Made by a program: the position numbers and the translations under genes. From CAYLHX01 sp964383675 (GTDB taxonomy: Bacteria > Patescibacteriota > Gracilibacteria > UBA1369 > LOWO2-01-FULL-3), in assembly GCA_964383675.1 (NCBI GenBank), contig CAYLHX010000028.1, positions 1 to 11,808 on the forward strand: a DNA stretch of 11,808 bases, given 5' to 3'. Below the pieces are notes generated by a model. It was not told where the DNA came from and did not search any database. It was given only the letters and a program-made list of their open reading frames with translations. Below are positions 1 through 6,972 of this stretch, one piece after another. Each line of letters starts with the position of its first letter. The first letter of the stretch is position 1.

Positions 1-18
1 CGTGAGCCTGTTTTAAGC

Positions 19-2004
19 ATGGACAAATTTGTACTAAAATCAAAGATGAAGCCCCAGGGAGACCAGCCACAAGCTATTGAGGCGATCGTTAAGGGCATCA
101 AAAACAAAGAACGTTATCAGACGATTCTTGGTGTTACCGGTTCGGGTAAAACCTATACCATGGCCAAGATTGTTGAGGAGTTACAGAGGCCGACGCTGGT
201 TTTGGCCCATAATAAAACCTTGGCGGCTCAGCTTTGCAGCGAGTTTCAAGAATTTTTTCCGGATAACGCGGTGAGCTATTTTGTCTCTTATTACGATTAT
301 TATCAGCCGGAAGCTTATTTGCCGGCCACCGACACCTATATTGAAAAAGATGCTTCTATCAATGAGGAGATTGACAAGTTCCGCCACGCGGCGACAGCTA
401 ATCTGCTTACCAGAAAAGATGTGCTGATTGTGGCTTCGGTTTCTTGCATCTACGGTCTTGGCTCCGTGGAGGATTATACGGCTTTGGCAAGAGATATTGC
501 GGTTGGTGATATGATTCAGCGCGATAAATTGCTGCGTCAACTGACCGATCTACAATATCAGCGGTCGAACATGGAGTTTAAGAATGGCATGTTCCATGTT
601 TTGGGTGACACGGTGGAGATTTTTCCACCAGATCGTGATACGGTCTTCCGTATTGAATTTTTTGGCGACGAGGTGGAGGCTATTTCCGAAGTGGATAGTT
701 TTACCGGTGAACTTTTGCATCAGTTGGAGAAAATTAAAGTGTTCCCGGCCAAACACGATGTAACCACTGAGGAAAAAGTGAAAAGAGCGGTTGATGGGAT
801 AAGAGCGGAGCTGGATGAGCGTTATGACCAACTTAGAAAAATTGGAAAAAATATTGAGGCGGAGCGTCTTAAAACCAAGACCGAGTATGATATAGAAATC
901 TTGTTGGAAACCGGTTACTGCAGCGGTATTGAAAACTATACCCGCTATTTGGGAGGAAAAAATCCCGGTGCTCGTCCCACAACTTTGATGGACTATCTGC
1001 CCGATGACTTTATTATGTTTTTGGATGAGTCGCACATGACAGTGCCTCAGATAGGAGGTATGCACAACGGTAATTTTTCCCGCAAACAGACATTGATTGA
1101 GCATGGCTTCAGAATGCCATCCGCGCATGATAATCGACCTTTAAGATTTGAGGAGTTTGAAGAATATATGAAAAATACGGTTTTTGTTTCGGCCACACCG
1201 GGAAAGTATGAGTACGCGAATACTCCAAAAAAATCTTTTGTGGAGTTGGTTGTTCGTCCTACAGGTCTTGTGGATCCGCATATCTCAGTCCGGCCAAGTA
1301 AGGGGCAAATTGAAGACCTGCTTAAAGAAATTAAGAAGAGAACGGATGTGCATGAACGCGTGTTGATTACAACCTTAACAAAGCGCAGTGCTGAGGATTT
1401 AACGGAATTTTTGTCTGATGCCGATATTCGGGTGCGTTATTTACATTCGGATATTGATACTATTGAGCGTATAGAGATTTTACGTGATCTGAGACTTGGC
1501 AAATTTGATGTTTTGGTGGGTATTAACCTACTACGAGAAGGCTTGGATTTGCCGGAGGTCAGTCTGGTGGCGATTTTGGATGCCGATAAGGAAGGTTTCT
1601 TACGCAGCGAGAGTGCTTTGATTCAGACGATTGGTCGTTGTGCGCGTAACGTGAACGGTTTTGTGATTATGTACGCCGATAGGATAACAGCGGCCATGGA
1701 GAAGGCCATCGGTGAGACAGACAGACGTCGCGCGAAACAGGTTGAGTATAATGAGAAGCATGGAATTACGCCGGAGACCATTAAGAAGGCGATTCGAGAT
1801 ATTAGCCATTTGGGTGGCGGCAAGAAAGCCAAGAAGGATAGGGATCGTATTGTGGATATATCCAAGATACCGAAAGATGAAATGAAGAGAGTGATTGAAT
1901 CTCTGGAGGCTAAGATGGATTTGGCCAGTCAGAATTTGGAGTTTGAGAAGGCCGCGGAACTGCGTGATGAGATTGATACTTTACGCGAAGAACACGGTTT
2001 ATGA
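19..2004 (+). CDS. uvrB: UvrABC excinuclease subunit B (UvrB)
   Basis: UvrB is the damage-verifying, helicase-like ATPase of nucleotide excision repair. It receives DNA lesions from UvrA and recruits UvrC. The 661 residues match the family's usual length. Visible in order: GDQPQAI near residue 14; Walker A GVTGSGKT at 38-45; the damage-probing beta-hairpin signature YYDYYQPEAY at 91-100; Walker B box DESH at 336-339; SATPG at 391-395; GINLLREGLDLPE at 501-513; motif VI QTIGRCARN at 536-544; and a UVR domain, the UvrC-binding helical hairpin, at about 622-657. Motif VI has Cys541 where Ala is usual. The reading frame stays open to the window edge, but ATG at 19 is chosen because MDKFVLKS aligns with the N-terminus of known UvrB proteins. 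No Shine-Dalgarno is seen in the 18 bases before it. The stop overlaps the convergent gene's stop by six bases. Confidence 0.98.
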   Translation: MDKFVLKSKMKPQGDQPQAIEAIVKGIKNKERYQTILGVTGSGKTYTMAKIVEELQRPTLVLAHNKTLAAQLCSEFQEFFPDNAVSYFVSYYDYYQPEAYLPATDTYIEKDASINEEIDKFRHAATANLLTRKDVLIVASVSCIYGLGSVEDYTALARDIAVGDMIQRDKLLRQLTDLQYQRSNMEFKNGMFHVLGDTVEIFPPDRDTVFRIEFFGDEVEAISEVDSFTGELLHQLEKIKVFPAKHDVTTEEKVKRAVDGIRAELDERYDQLRKIGKNIEAERLKTKTEYDIEILLETGYCSGIENYTRYLGGKNPGARPTTLMDYLPDDFIMFLDESHMTVPQIGGMHNGNFSRKQTLIEHGFRMPSAHDNRPLRFEEFEEYMKNTVFVSATPGKYEYANTPKKSFVELVVRPTGLVDPHISVRPSKGQIEDLLKEIKKRTDVHERVLITTLTKRSAEDLTEFLSDADIRVRYLHSDIDTIERIEILRDLRLGKFDVLVGINLLREGLDLPEVSLVAILDADKEGFLRSESALIQTIGRCARNVNGFVIMYADRITAAMEKAIGETDRRRAKQVEYNEKHGITPETIKKAIRDISHLGGGKKAKKDRDRIVDISKIPKDEMKRVIESLEAKMDLASQNLEFEKAAELRDEIDTLREEHGL

Positions 2005-2688
2005 TAAAGGGTTGGGTAGCTTTTTTCTGATTCTTTCGGGAACGGCGTTGTTTTTGTAGGCGGCCATTAGGGCAACGGTACGGAAGGTTCTTAGCAGATC
2101 CATTACGGTTCGTTCATCATCGAAGGTTTCTTCGAGTGTGTTGACTGTTACGGTACTTTCTATAGTCTGTCTGTGTGAAGGTCGTAGGCTGTGCTTTTGG
2201 GCTTTGCGGGTAAGTTTTGCACTGCCATCCGTGTTAATGGCAATGGTTCGGCTGATGGTTTCGTCTTTGGCCAGTCTGAACCATTTTCGATCCGTTTGGC
2301 TGGTGTTTAGAATTATTTGTGGGGTATCTCCCGTATCTCTATCTTGAATATAGGCGCTTTGTACTGCGTCACCATAAGGCATGCGGTGCAGATTTCTATC
2401 TTTTGTTGAAAGGCGAAGTTCACGATCTTGGTTTTTTCCTTTTCCTTCCATTGCCAGCTGAGCACCCTCGCGGTGCATCTCCTGAATTTCCAAAATATCT
2501 TCCAGAATTTCACGAGCTTCGGGGCTAAGAGCTTGGAACTTTTCAGCCAAAGCTTTTCTGTTCCAAATCATGTTTAAATCCGTCATGCTGCGATGAAGTT
2601 CTCTTACCGTCGGCCATGAATCTTCGGACTCTTCAAAGTTAGAGTCATCGGGATCGTTGTATTCTGTGATTGTCGGTTCCGGGTTCAT
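1999..2688 (-). CDS. Hypothetical protein, paralogue of its upstream neighbour (copy B)
   Basis: I do not recognise this 229-residue family. The protein is hydrophilic, with no signal peptide or membrane segment. An acidic N-terminus (about 1-25) leads to a probable helix at 51-75 with core ILEDILEIQEMHR. A central block at 103-185, probably beta-rich, carries MPYGDAVQSAYIQDRD and RKWFRLAKDE. A C-terminal helix at about 193-212 has core VMDLLRTFRTVALMAAYKN, followed by a basic end. All these blocks recur in the same order in the gene just upstream (2710-3528), 21 bases away, so the two are tandem duplicates and probably cotranscribed. No enzyme motif is visible. The ATG at 2688 has no Shine-Dalgarno, and the region before it reads CTCACCAAA. 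The gene runs convergently into uvrB, overlapping it by six bases. Function unknown; a cytoplasmic protein is likely. Confidence 0.85.
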   Translation of the reverse strand: MNPEPTITEYNDPDDSNFEESEDSWPTVRELHRSMTDLNMIWNRKALAEKFQALSPEAREILEDILEIQEMHREGAQLAMEGKGKNQDRELRLSTKDRNLHRMPYGDAVQSAYIQDRDTGDTPQIILNTSQTDRKWFRLAKDETISRTIAINTDGSAKLTRKAQKHSLRPSHRQTIESTVTVNTLEETFDDERTVMDLLRTFRTVALMAAYKNNAVPERIRKKLPNPLS

Positions 2689-2709
2689 TTTGGTGAGATA
2701 TTAAGATAA

Positions 2710-3528
2710 TTAGGCGGTGGCGATGGCAGTTTCTGATCCATCACCAAAGCGAGCTTTTAAATTGCGTGACATGACACCATTTTTTCGAGCAGCTTCCAGT
2801 GCTCTTGTACGGAAATCTATTAACAAGTCCAAAACGGACCTGCCATCAAAACTTTCAACGTTTATTTCACCTGATCCGTTTATAGGTAAGTGGTAGACAT
2901 GCGTTGTGCCTTGCTCTGTGCTTTCATCTCTGCGAGCTGTACGGGTGGTTGTTTCCGGATGAACGTTTAGAGAGGCAGGTTCAATAAGGTCTTCGGTGTT
3001 GCCAACGGTGGTACTTACTACCAGTTTTTTGTCGTTGACCGGTAGCCAAGATCCCTTTTTTGCAACCCTTCTAATATTTGCTGTCCCCTCGGGGTGGATG
3101 GTTATTTCTTCTTGGTGAACAGTGTCCGTAGCCAGTCCCATCCATTTTGAAGTTGTTGTTTGGGTGGTCAAACGCACACGTGGGTTTGACCGGTCGTGAT
3201 CTTCAATATTGGCACTTTGTGTGCGATTGTCATAGGGCATGGAATACATCTTTTGGCCTCTATCCAGTGGGCTGTTGCTCCCTTGGTGTAGTGGATTTGC
3301 CATGCTTGCCGCTTGTAGTAGTTTGTTAGCGGCTTGGCGATGTTGTTCCTGTATTTCCAGAATATCTTTTAACACTTGTCTTACGGCTTCCGGTAGCGAT
3401 GCGAATTGTTCATCAATTCTTTGGTGACTTCGTTGGATAGCGGTTTGAGTTTCTATTTCATATAGCTCGGCCATTTCTTCAGGGCCGGGGGCTTGTAGTA
3501 AAAAGTCTTGGTCGGGTGCAAATCTCAT
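2710..3528 (-). CDS. Hypothetical protein, paralogue of its downstream neighbour (copy A)
   Basis: This 272-residue protein of unrecognised family is first in a two-gene unit with the 229-residue paralogue. Shared blocks: SLPEAVRQVLKDILEIQEQHR-type helix at about 44-64, MPYDNRTQSANIEDHD at 97-112, SKWMGLATD at 127-135, a probable beta region at 142-178 including IHPEGTANI, and a C-terminal helix at about 230-250 with core RSVLDLLIDFRTRALEAARKN. It differs from the paralogue by about 40 extra residues (roughly 183-226, Thr/Ser/Arg-rich) between the beta region and the last helix, and by a Gln/Ser-rich linker at about 65-95. No signal peptide, membrane segment or catalytic motif is seen. The upstream promoter at 3563-3591 would give a short leader of about 28 bases with no Shine-Dalgarno. 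The matched order of blocks and the DILEIQE core show common ancestry. Function is unknown. Confidence 0.87.
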   Translation of the reverse strand: MRFAPDQDFLLQAPGPEEMAELYEIETQTAIQRSHQRIDEQFASLPEAVRQVLKDILEIQEQHRQAANKLLQAASMANPLHQGSNSPLDRGQKMYSMPYDNRTQSANIEDHDRSNPRVRLTTQTTTSKWMGLATDTVHQEEITIHPEGTANIRRVAKKGSWLPVNDKKLVVSTTVGNTEDLIEPASLNVHPETTTRTARRDESTEQGTTHVYHLPINGSGEINVESFDGRSVLDLLIDFRTRALEAARKNGVMSRNLKARFGDGSETAIATA

Positions 3529-3562
3529 GATTGTTTATTTATTGTTACTAAAAATGTAGCCT

Positions 3563-3591
3563 ATTATTCTAGAAAATGCCAAAAATGTCAA
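3563..3591 (-). promoter_or_regulatory. Sigma-70-type promoter for the paralogous hypothetical pair
   Basis: On the minus strand a perfect -35 box TTGACA (3586-3591) is followed after 17 bases by AATAAT (3563-3568), which matches TATAAT at five of six positions. Transcription would start near 3556, about 28 bases before the ATG at 3528. It lies in the 94-base gap between the DUF2207 gene and the pair, so the pair is probably its own transcription unit. Confidence 0.6.
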
Positions 3592-3622
3592 TAGAGAGTT
3601 TTTGGTCTTTAAGAGCTTGTTT

Positions 3623-5569
3623 TTATAATCCGCGGCCCCCGCCGCCACCGAAGCCGCCGCCGGAGAAGCCACCGCCAAAGCCGCTGCCGCCGCTCCAACC
3701 GCCACCGCTTCTATTGGGCGCGGAGATGATGTTGGAGGTGAAGCTGTTTGAGAAGCTGGTTAGGTTGTCGGCGAAGTGATACATACTGAAGTGAGTCCAG
3801 CTGGATGCCGGATAGTACCAGTTTGGGGGAGTGTTAATGATGCCTTCAAAAGCTTTGGCCCACTTGGTGGCTAAACCGAATGAAATGGCGAAGGGAAGTA
3901 GTTTTTCAAAGAGAATATTATTTTCTTCCTGAAATTTCAGACGGTCTTTTTCAGCGGTGTCGATGTATTCGTAGAGGCCTTTCAATTCGTAATAGGTTTC
4001 GGCGCCCTTTTGAGTTTTACGGGGAAGGAAGCAGCCGAAAATGGCTATGATTATGCCGGATACGATGATACTGCCGATCATCAGTGGGGAAAGGAATAAG
4101 ATAATTAATTGGCCCAAATATAACGGTGCGAGCGCAATAACTGTGCCGATCGTGATCCAGACGGCGCGCACGGTTGCGGGATTGTGAGGGAAGTATCCAT
4201 CAGTTACCAATTGTTGCATTATCTGTTTTTTGACGCTGTTAAAGTGAACGTAGAATTTATTGCGTAAAGAGGAGATTTTTACCTTTGTTCCTGCGGTATT
4301 GCTTGGGAATATCGCGCTTAAAATGGTTTCTTCAAAGGGCTTTTGGACTACGTAGGGTTTTACAAGTTCCAGTTCGTGGTCTTTACTTTTACCAAAGAGC
4401 TTTTTTTCTTCAATTTCGGTGATTTTTATGTAGCCGCGGATTGCGAAATCTATAATTGTCGCTGTTACGTCCCGGGGATCGACCTTCTCGTCGATAACGG
4501 TTCCGGTTTCGGTTGGTAAAAGATCTTTTGGCCTTTCAAAACGTGGAACTACGGTGTTTTTAAGAGTGGGATCATCGCGCCCTTTGGTGTACCAGAGCAG
4601 GAACATGAAGGCGAAAACCATAAGGGGGATGAAAAGTTCCCAGTTGGCTTTTAGAAACCACCATATTTTGAAAAATGCGGAAGGTAGATCGATGACGCCC
4701 GGTACGAAGGCTACGGCTACGCTGAGGTTTTCGTAGGATAGGAAAGGCTCGTTGCTTTCAAAATAGAGGGTGTTTTCGTCTTCAAGTACCCAGGTGCAGT
4801 CTTGTTGTTTGGAGCCGTAGGTGCCGGTGTAACAAGTGGTGTTTAGCACTACGTCGTTGAAGCTTTTTGGTAGATAGATTCTGGCACTTACTTTTTCAAC
4901 GTTTACCGGCCAATCAATACCGTTGATATTCCAATAAAACTCGTCGTAGTTGTCGGTCGGGTTGCTTTTGGTGGCCGGAAAAGTGGCGTCATCTGCCTCC
5001 GGGAGACTCTCCTCAAAATTTATTACTACATTTTTTGCGCTGTAACTGAGAATGAAGGTGTTAACATCATTGGTGGGAATGTTTTCATGGTTGCGCATCT
5101 CTATATTGAGAATGCCATTAGAGGTGTAGACGGTGTTATCCCAGGATTCACCGAGCTCGTTAACGGCTTCTTTGAAATCCAAAATGGCATGATATTTGGT
5201 GAAGCTTCTGGTTTCATATTCAAAAGGAATGGTGCGCAGGACCCCGCGATGGGCTTCGTCGGTGAAGTCGGCGACTATGGTTTCGGTGATGTCGACGGTG
5301 CCGTTTTCTTTGATGAAAATATCCGCATGGAAGGAGTTTATTTTCCAGTATTCTTGGTACGAGTAGTCGCTGTAATCGTTGGTGTAGTCGTAATCGCTGT
5401 AGCTGTAATCGTCGTAATAGTAGGAGTAGTCGTCGTAGGTATACTCGTAGTTGTAGCCGTTGTTATTCGTAGTGTTGGAAAACTTGGAATGACTACTGGC
5501 CAATACCGACGGGCTTATTAGCAGACTGAGCAGTAATATTGAGAATGAGGCTTTGAACGGTTGGATCAT
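3623..5569 (-). CDS. DUF2207 family membrane protein with Tyr/Asp-rich segment and Gly-rich tail
   Basis: This 648-residue predicted membrane protein matches the DUF2207 family, whose biochemical role is not established. Visible parts: a signal peptide with hydrophobic core at about 8-22 and likely cleavage after VLA (24); a Tyr/Asp low-complexity stretch at 39-74; an extracytoplasmic domain at about 75-290 that includes EYWKINSF, FHADIFIKENGTVDI and a likely disulfide pair Cys246/Cys258; a membrane segment at about 309-327; a cytoplasmic domain at about 335-460 with the winged-helix-like stretch DVTATIIDFAIRGYIKI; two further membrane segments at about 468-515; and a tail of Gly with Phe, Ser and Trp at 621-648. 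Gly-rich ends are common in this family, but the Tyr/Asp stretch is not something I know from it. The ATG overlaps the lemA stop (ATGA), so translation is probably coupled. DUF2207 and LemA proteins are often encoded together, which suggests a shared envelope role. Confidence 0.9.
   Translation of the reverse strand: MIQPFKASFSILLLSLLISPSVLASSHSKFSNTTNNNGYNYEYTYDDYSYYYDDYSYSDYDYTNDYSDYSYQEYWKINSFHADIFIKENGTVDITETIVADFTDEAHRGVLRTIPFEYETRSFTKYHAILDFKEAVNELGESWDNTVYTSNGILNIEMRNHENIPTNDVNTFILSYSAKNVVINFEESLPEADDATFPATKSNPTDNYDEFYWNINGIDWPVNVEKVSARIYLPKSFNDVVLNTTCYTGTYGSKQQDCTWVLEDENTLYFESNEPFLSYENLSVAVAFVPGVIDLPSAFFKIWWFLKANWELFIPLMVFAFMFLLWYTKGRDDPTLKNTVVPRFERPKDLLPTETGTVIDEKVDPRDVTATIIDFAIRGYIKITEIEEKKLFGKSKDHELELVKPYVVQKPFEETILSAIFPSNTAGTKVKISSLRNKFYVHFNSVKKQIMQQLVTDGYFPHNPATVRAVWITIGTVIALAPLYLGQLIILFLSPLMIGSIIVSGIIIAIFGCFLPRKTQKGAETYYELKGLYEYIDTAEKDRLKFQEENNILFEKLLPFAISFGLATKWAKAFEGIINTPPNWYYPASSWTHFSMYHFADNLTSFSNSFTSNIISAPNRSGGGWSGGSGFGGGFSGGGFGGGGGRGL
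3626..3706 (-). repeat. Low-complexity Gly-rich tail coding tract
   Basis: The last 27 residues of the DUF2207 protein (622-648) are mostly glycine, in units such as GGFSGGGFGGGGG. The DNA is a G+C-rich run of CCGCC and CCACC triplets on the plus strand. Such tails are usual for DUF2207 proteins. Confidence 0.8.
5348..5455 (-). repeat. Low-complexity Tyr/Asp-coding tract in the DUF2207 gene
   Basis: Residues 39-74 of the DUF2207 protein contain 16 tyrosines in 36 residues, mixed with Asp, Ser, Thr, Asn and Glu, in degenerate units such as YDDYSY and SDYDY. In DNA this appears on the plus strand as a run of GTA, GTC and GTAATC triplets. The units are imperfect, so this is a degenerate repeat and not an exact microsatellite. 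Confidence 0.85.
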
Positions 5570-6204
5570 TCAGCTTTTGGTTCTGATGGTTTTTCAGCAG
5601 CTTCCGGACCTGGAGTGGCAGGAGTTGCAGGTTTTTCCGGTTGCCCGGTGCTACCACCGGTAGAGAAGTCGACTTTAACATTTTCTTTTTCCTGCTCATT
5701 AGCTTGGAAAAATTCACGTTTTTTGAAGCCGAAGGGGCCGGCGATCATGTTGTTTGGGAAAGTTTCCAGTTTGGTATTGAAGTCACGTACTGTGGCATTG
5801 TAGTAACGACGTGAAAGTTGGATGTGCTCCTCAATTTCTCTTAAAGTGTTTTGTAAATTCAAGAAGTTTTGATTGGCTTTTAGATCCGGATAATTTTCCG
5901 CCAAAGCAAAAATGCTTTTCAAAGCTCCGGTCAACATGTTCTCCGCTTGTTCTTTCTCTTGTACTCCTTGAGCGTTCATAGCTTTTGAACGTGCCTCAAC
6001 AACGCTGTCCAGAGTTTTAGCCTCATGTGAAGCGTATCCCTTTACGGTTTCAACCAAGTTTGGAATAAGATCGTAACGACGTTTCAGTTGAGTGTCGATG
6101 TCGGACCAGGCCTCCTCACATTTATTGCGAAGAGTGATTAAGCTGTTGTATATGCCAATAACCAGTACCACTAAAACAGCTATTATTAAAAGTGCGTAAA
6201 TCAT
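5566..6204 (-). CDS. lemA: LemA family membrane-anchored protein
   Basis: LemA proteins are small envelope proteins with one N-terminal membrane anchor and a helical bundle; their exact role is unclear. The 212 residues show a membrane anchor at about 3-20, then LRNKCEEAWSDIDTQLKRRYDLIPNLV at 25-51, a classic LemA signature, then EEHIQLSRRYYNATVRDFN at about 125-143 and FPNNMIAGPFGFKKREFF at 149-166, the conserved end of the family fold. Residues 181-212 form an extra tail rich in Pro, Glu and Ala (GQPEKPATPATPGPEAAEK), which makes it longer than the roughly 185 residues typical of the family. The stop overlaps the DUF2207 start as ATGA. It lies 35 bases after the superoxide dismutase gene, with no terminator seen between them, so sodA-lemA-DUF2207 may be one transcript. 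No Shine-Dalgarno is visible before the ATG. Confidence 0.95.
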   Translation of the reverse strand: MIYALLIIAVLVVLVIGIYNSLITLRNKCEEAWSDIDTQLKRRYDLIPNLVETVKGYASHEAKTLDSVVEARSKAMNAQGVQEKEQAENMLTGALKSIFALAENYPDLKANQNFLNLQNTLREIEEHIQLSRRYYNATVRDFNTKLETFPNNMIAGPFGFKKREFFQANEQEKENVKVDFSTGGSTGQPEKPATPATPGPEAAEKPSEPKAE

Positions 6205-6239
6205 TGTCGTATTTTTTAGAAGTTAAGCAATTACAAGCC

Positions 6240-6851
6240 CTATTCTACTATTGACCGATATCTTTTTGCAACCTCTTCCCAATTGACTACATTCCACCAA
6301 GCGCCGATGTAGTCCGGGCGACGGTTTTGATAGTGAAGATAGTAGGCGTGCTCCCAAACATCTAAGCCTAAGATGGCATTTTTCCCTTCCATGATTGGTG
6401 AGTCCTGATTGGGAGTTGAGCCGATGCTTAAGTTTCCCGAATCGTCCACGATTAACCAGGCCCAACCGCTGCCAAATCTACCTGCTGCAGCTTCACCGAA
6501 TTTAGTCTTAAAATCCTCAAAGCTACCGAAAGCTTCAGTGATTTTTTCCGCTATTTGTTCAGTTGGTTCACCACCACCATTTGGTGACATGATGGTCCAG
6601 AAAAGAGTGTGATTATAGTGTCCGCCGCCGTTGTTGCGAACGGCTGTGCGCTTGTCTTCGGGAAGTTGATCCAGGTTTTGTAGAACTTCCTCCAGCGATT
6701 TTTTGGCAAATTCGGTTCCTTCAAGAGCGGCATTCAATTTATCAACATAGGCTGCATGGTGTTTTCCGTGATGAATTTCCATGGTTCGGGCATCGATGTG
6801 CGGTTCAAGGGCTGCGAAGTCGTAAGGAAGGTTTGGTAATGTGTGCGCCAT
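6240..6851 (-). CDS. sodA: Superoxide dismutase, predicted manganese type
   Basis: The enzyme converts superoxide to hydrogen peroxide and oxygen, probably in the cytoplasm since no signal peptide is seen. At 203 residues it has the normal length for the Fe/Mn family. All four metal ligands are present: His27 (in EIHHGKHHAAYVDKLN), His81 (GGGHYNHTLFW), Asp164 and His168 (DVWEHAYY). Gly77 and Gln149 (STPNQDSP) are the pattern of manganese enzymes; iron enzymes place a Gln near the first position and Ala/His at the second. Metal choice is still a prediction, because some family members are cambialistic. The start at 6851 gives the typical MAHTLPNLPYDF opening, with no Shine-Dalgarno before it. 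A possible promoter lies at 6883-6911. The gene is divergent from the sulfotransferase-like gene and heads the run into lemA and DUF2207. Confidence 0.97.
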   Translation of the reverse strand: MAHTLPNLPYDFAALEPHIDARTMEIHHGKHHAAYVDKLNAALEGTEFAKKSLEEVLQNLDQLPEDKRTAVRNNGGGHYNHTLFWTIMSPNGGGEPTEQIAEKITEAFGSFEDFKTKFGEAAAGRFGSGWAWLIVDDSGNLSIGSTPNQDSPIMEGKNAILGLDVWEHAYYLHYQNRRPDYIGAWWNVVNWEEVAKRYRSIVE

Positions 6852-6882
6852 GATTAATATTTGTTAGAAGATTTGGATGTAA

Positions 6883-6911
6883 ATACTAACAGATATTGAA
6901 GTGATTGGAAA
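6883..6911 (-). promoter_or_regulatory. Possible extended -10 promoter for the superoxide dismutase gene
   Basis: On the minus strand TTTCCA (6906-6911, four of six matches to TTGACA) is spaced 17 bases from TAGTAT (6883-6888, four of six matches to TATAAT). The -10 is preceded by TGT, giving an extended -10 (TGTTAGTAT). The start would be near 6876, about 25 bases before the ATG at 6851. The surrounding DNA is A+T-rich, so chance matches are likely. Confidence 0.3.
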
Positions 6912-6972
6912 ATTTTTCTTGTTTATGATAGTTTGTCTCTGTAAGTATATTTTAAATAGTTTTGTCATAATT

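Noticed and set aside
550..1128. 192-codon open frame antisense to uvrB
   Set aside because: It lies wholly inside the conserved uvrB coding sequence on the other strand and its translation shows no recognisable domain. It is a shadow of a conserved gene.
2004..2030. Possible terminator after uvrB (AAAG...CTTTTTT)
   Set aside because: The stem is only four base pairs around a ten-base loop. The T run alone is not enough, and these bases code for the end of the convergent gene.
5087..5521. 144-codon open frame opposite the DUF2207 gene, rich in Val/Gly
   Set aside because: The Val-rich protein is just the reverse complement of the Tyr/Asp repeat codons (GTA/GTC). The DUF2207 reading explains the region with a signal peptide and known domain.
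6854..6883. Alternative promoter for sodA, TTTACA then TATTAA spaced 18 bases
   Set aside because: The transcription start would fall at or inside the ATG at 6849-6851, leaving no leader. The upstream candidate at 6883-6911 fits better.
6861..6889. Forward promoter for the sulfotransferase-like gene, TTGTTA with TACTAA
   Set aside because: The -10 matches consensus at only three of six positions in A+T-rich DNA, so it is not above chance.
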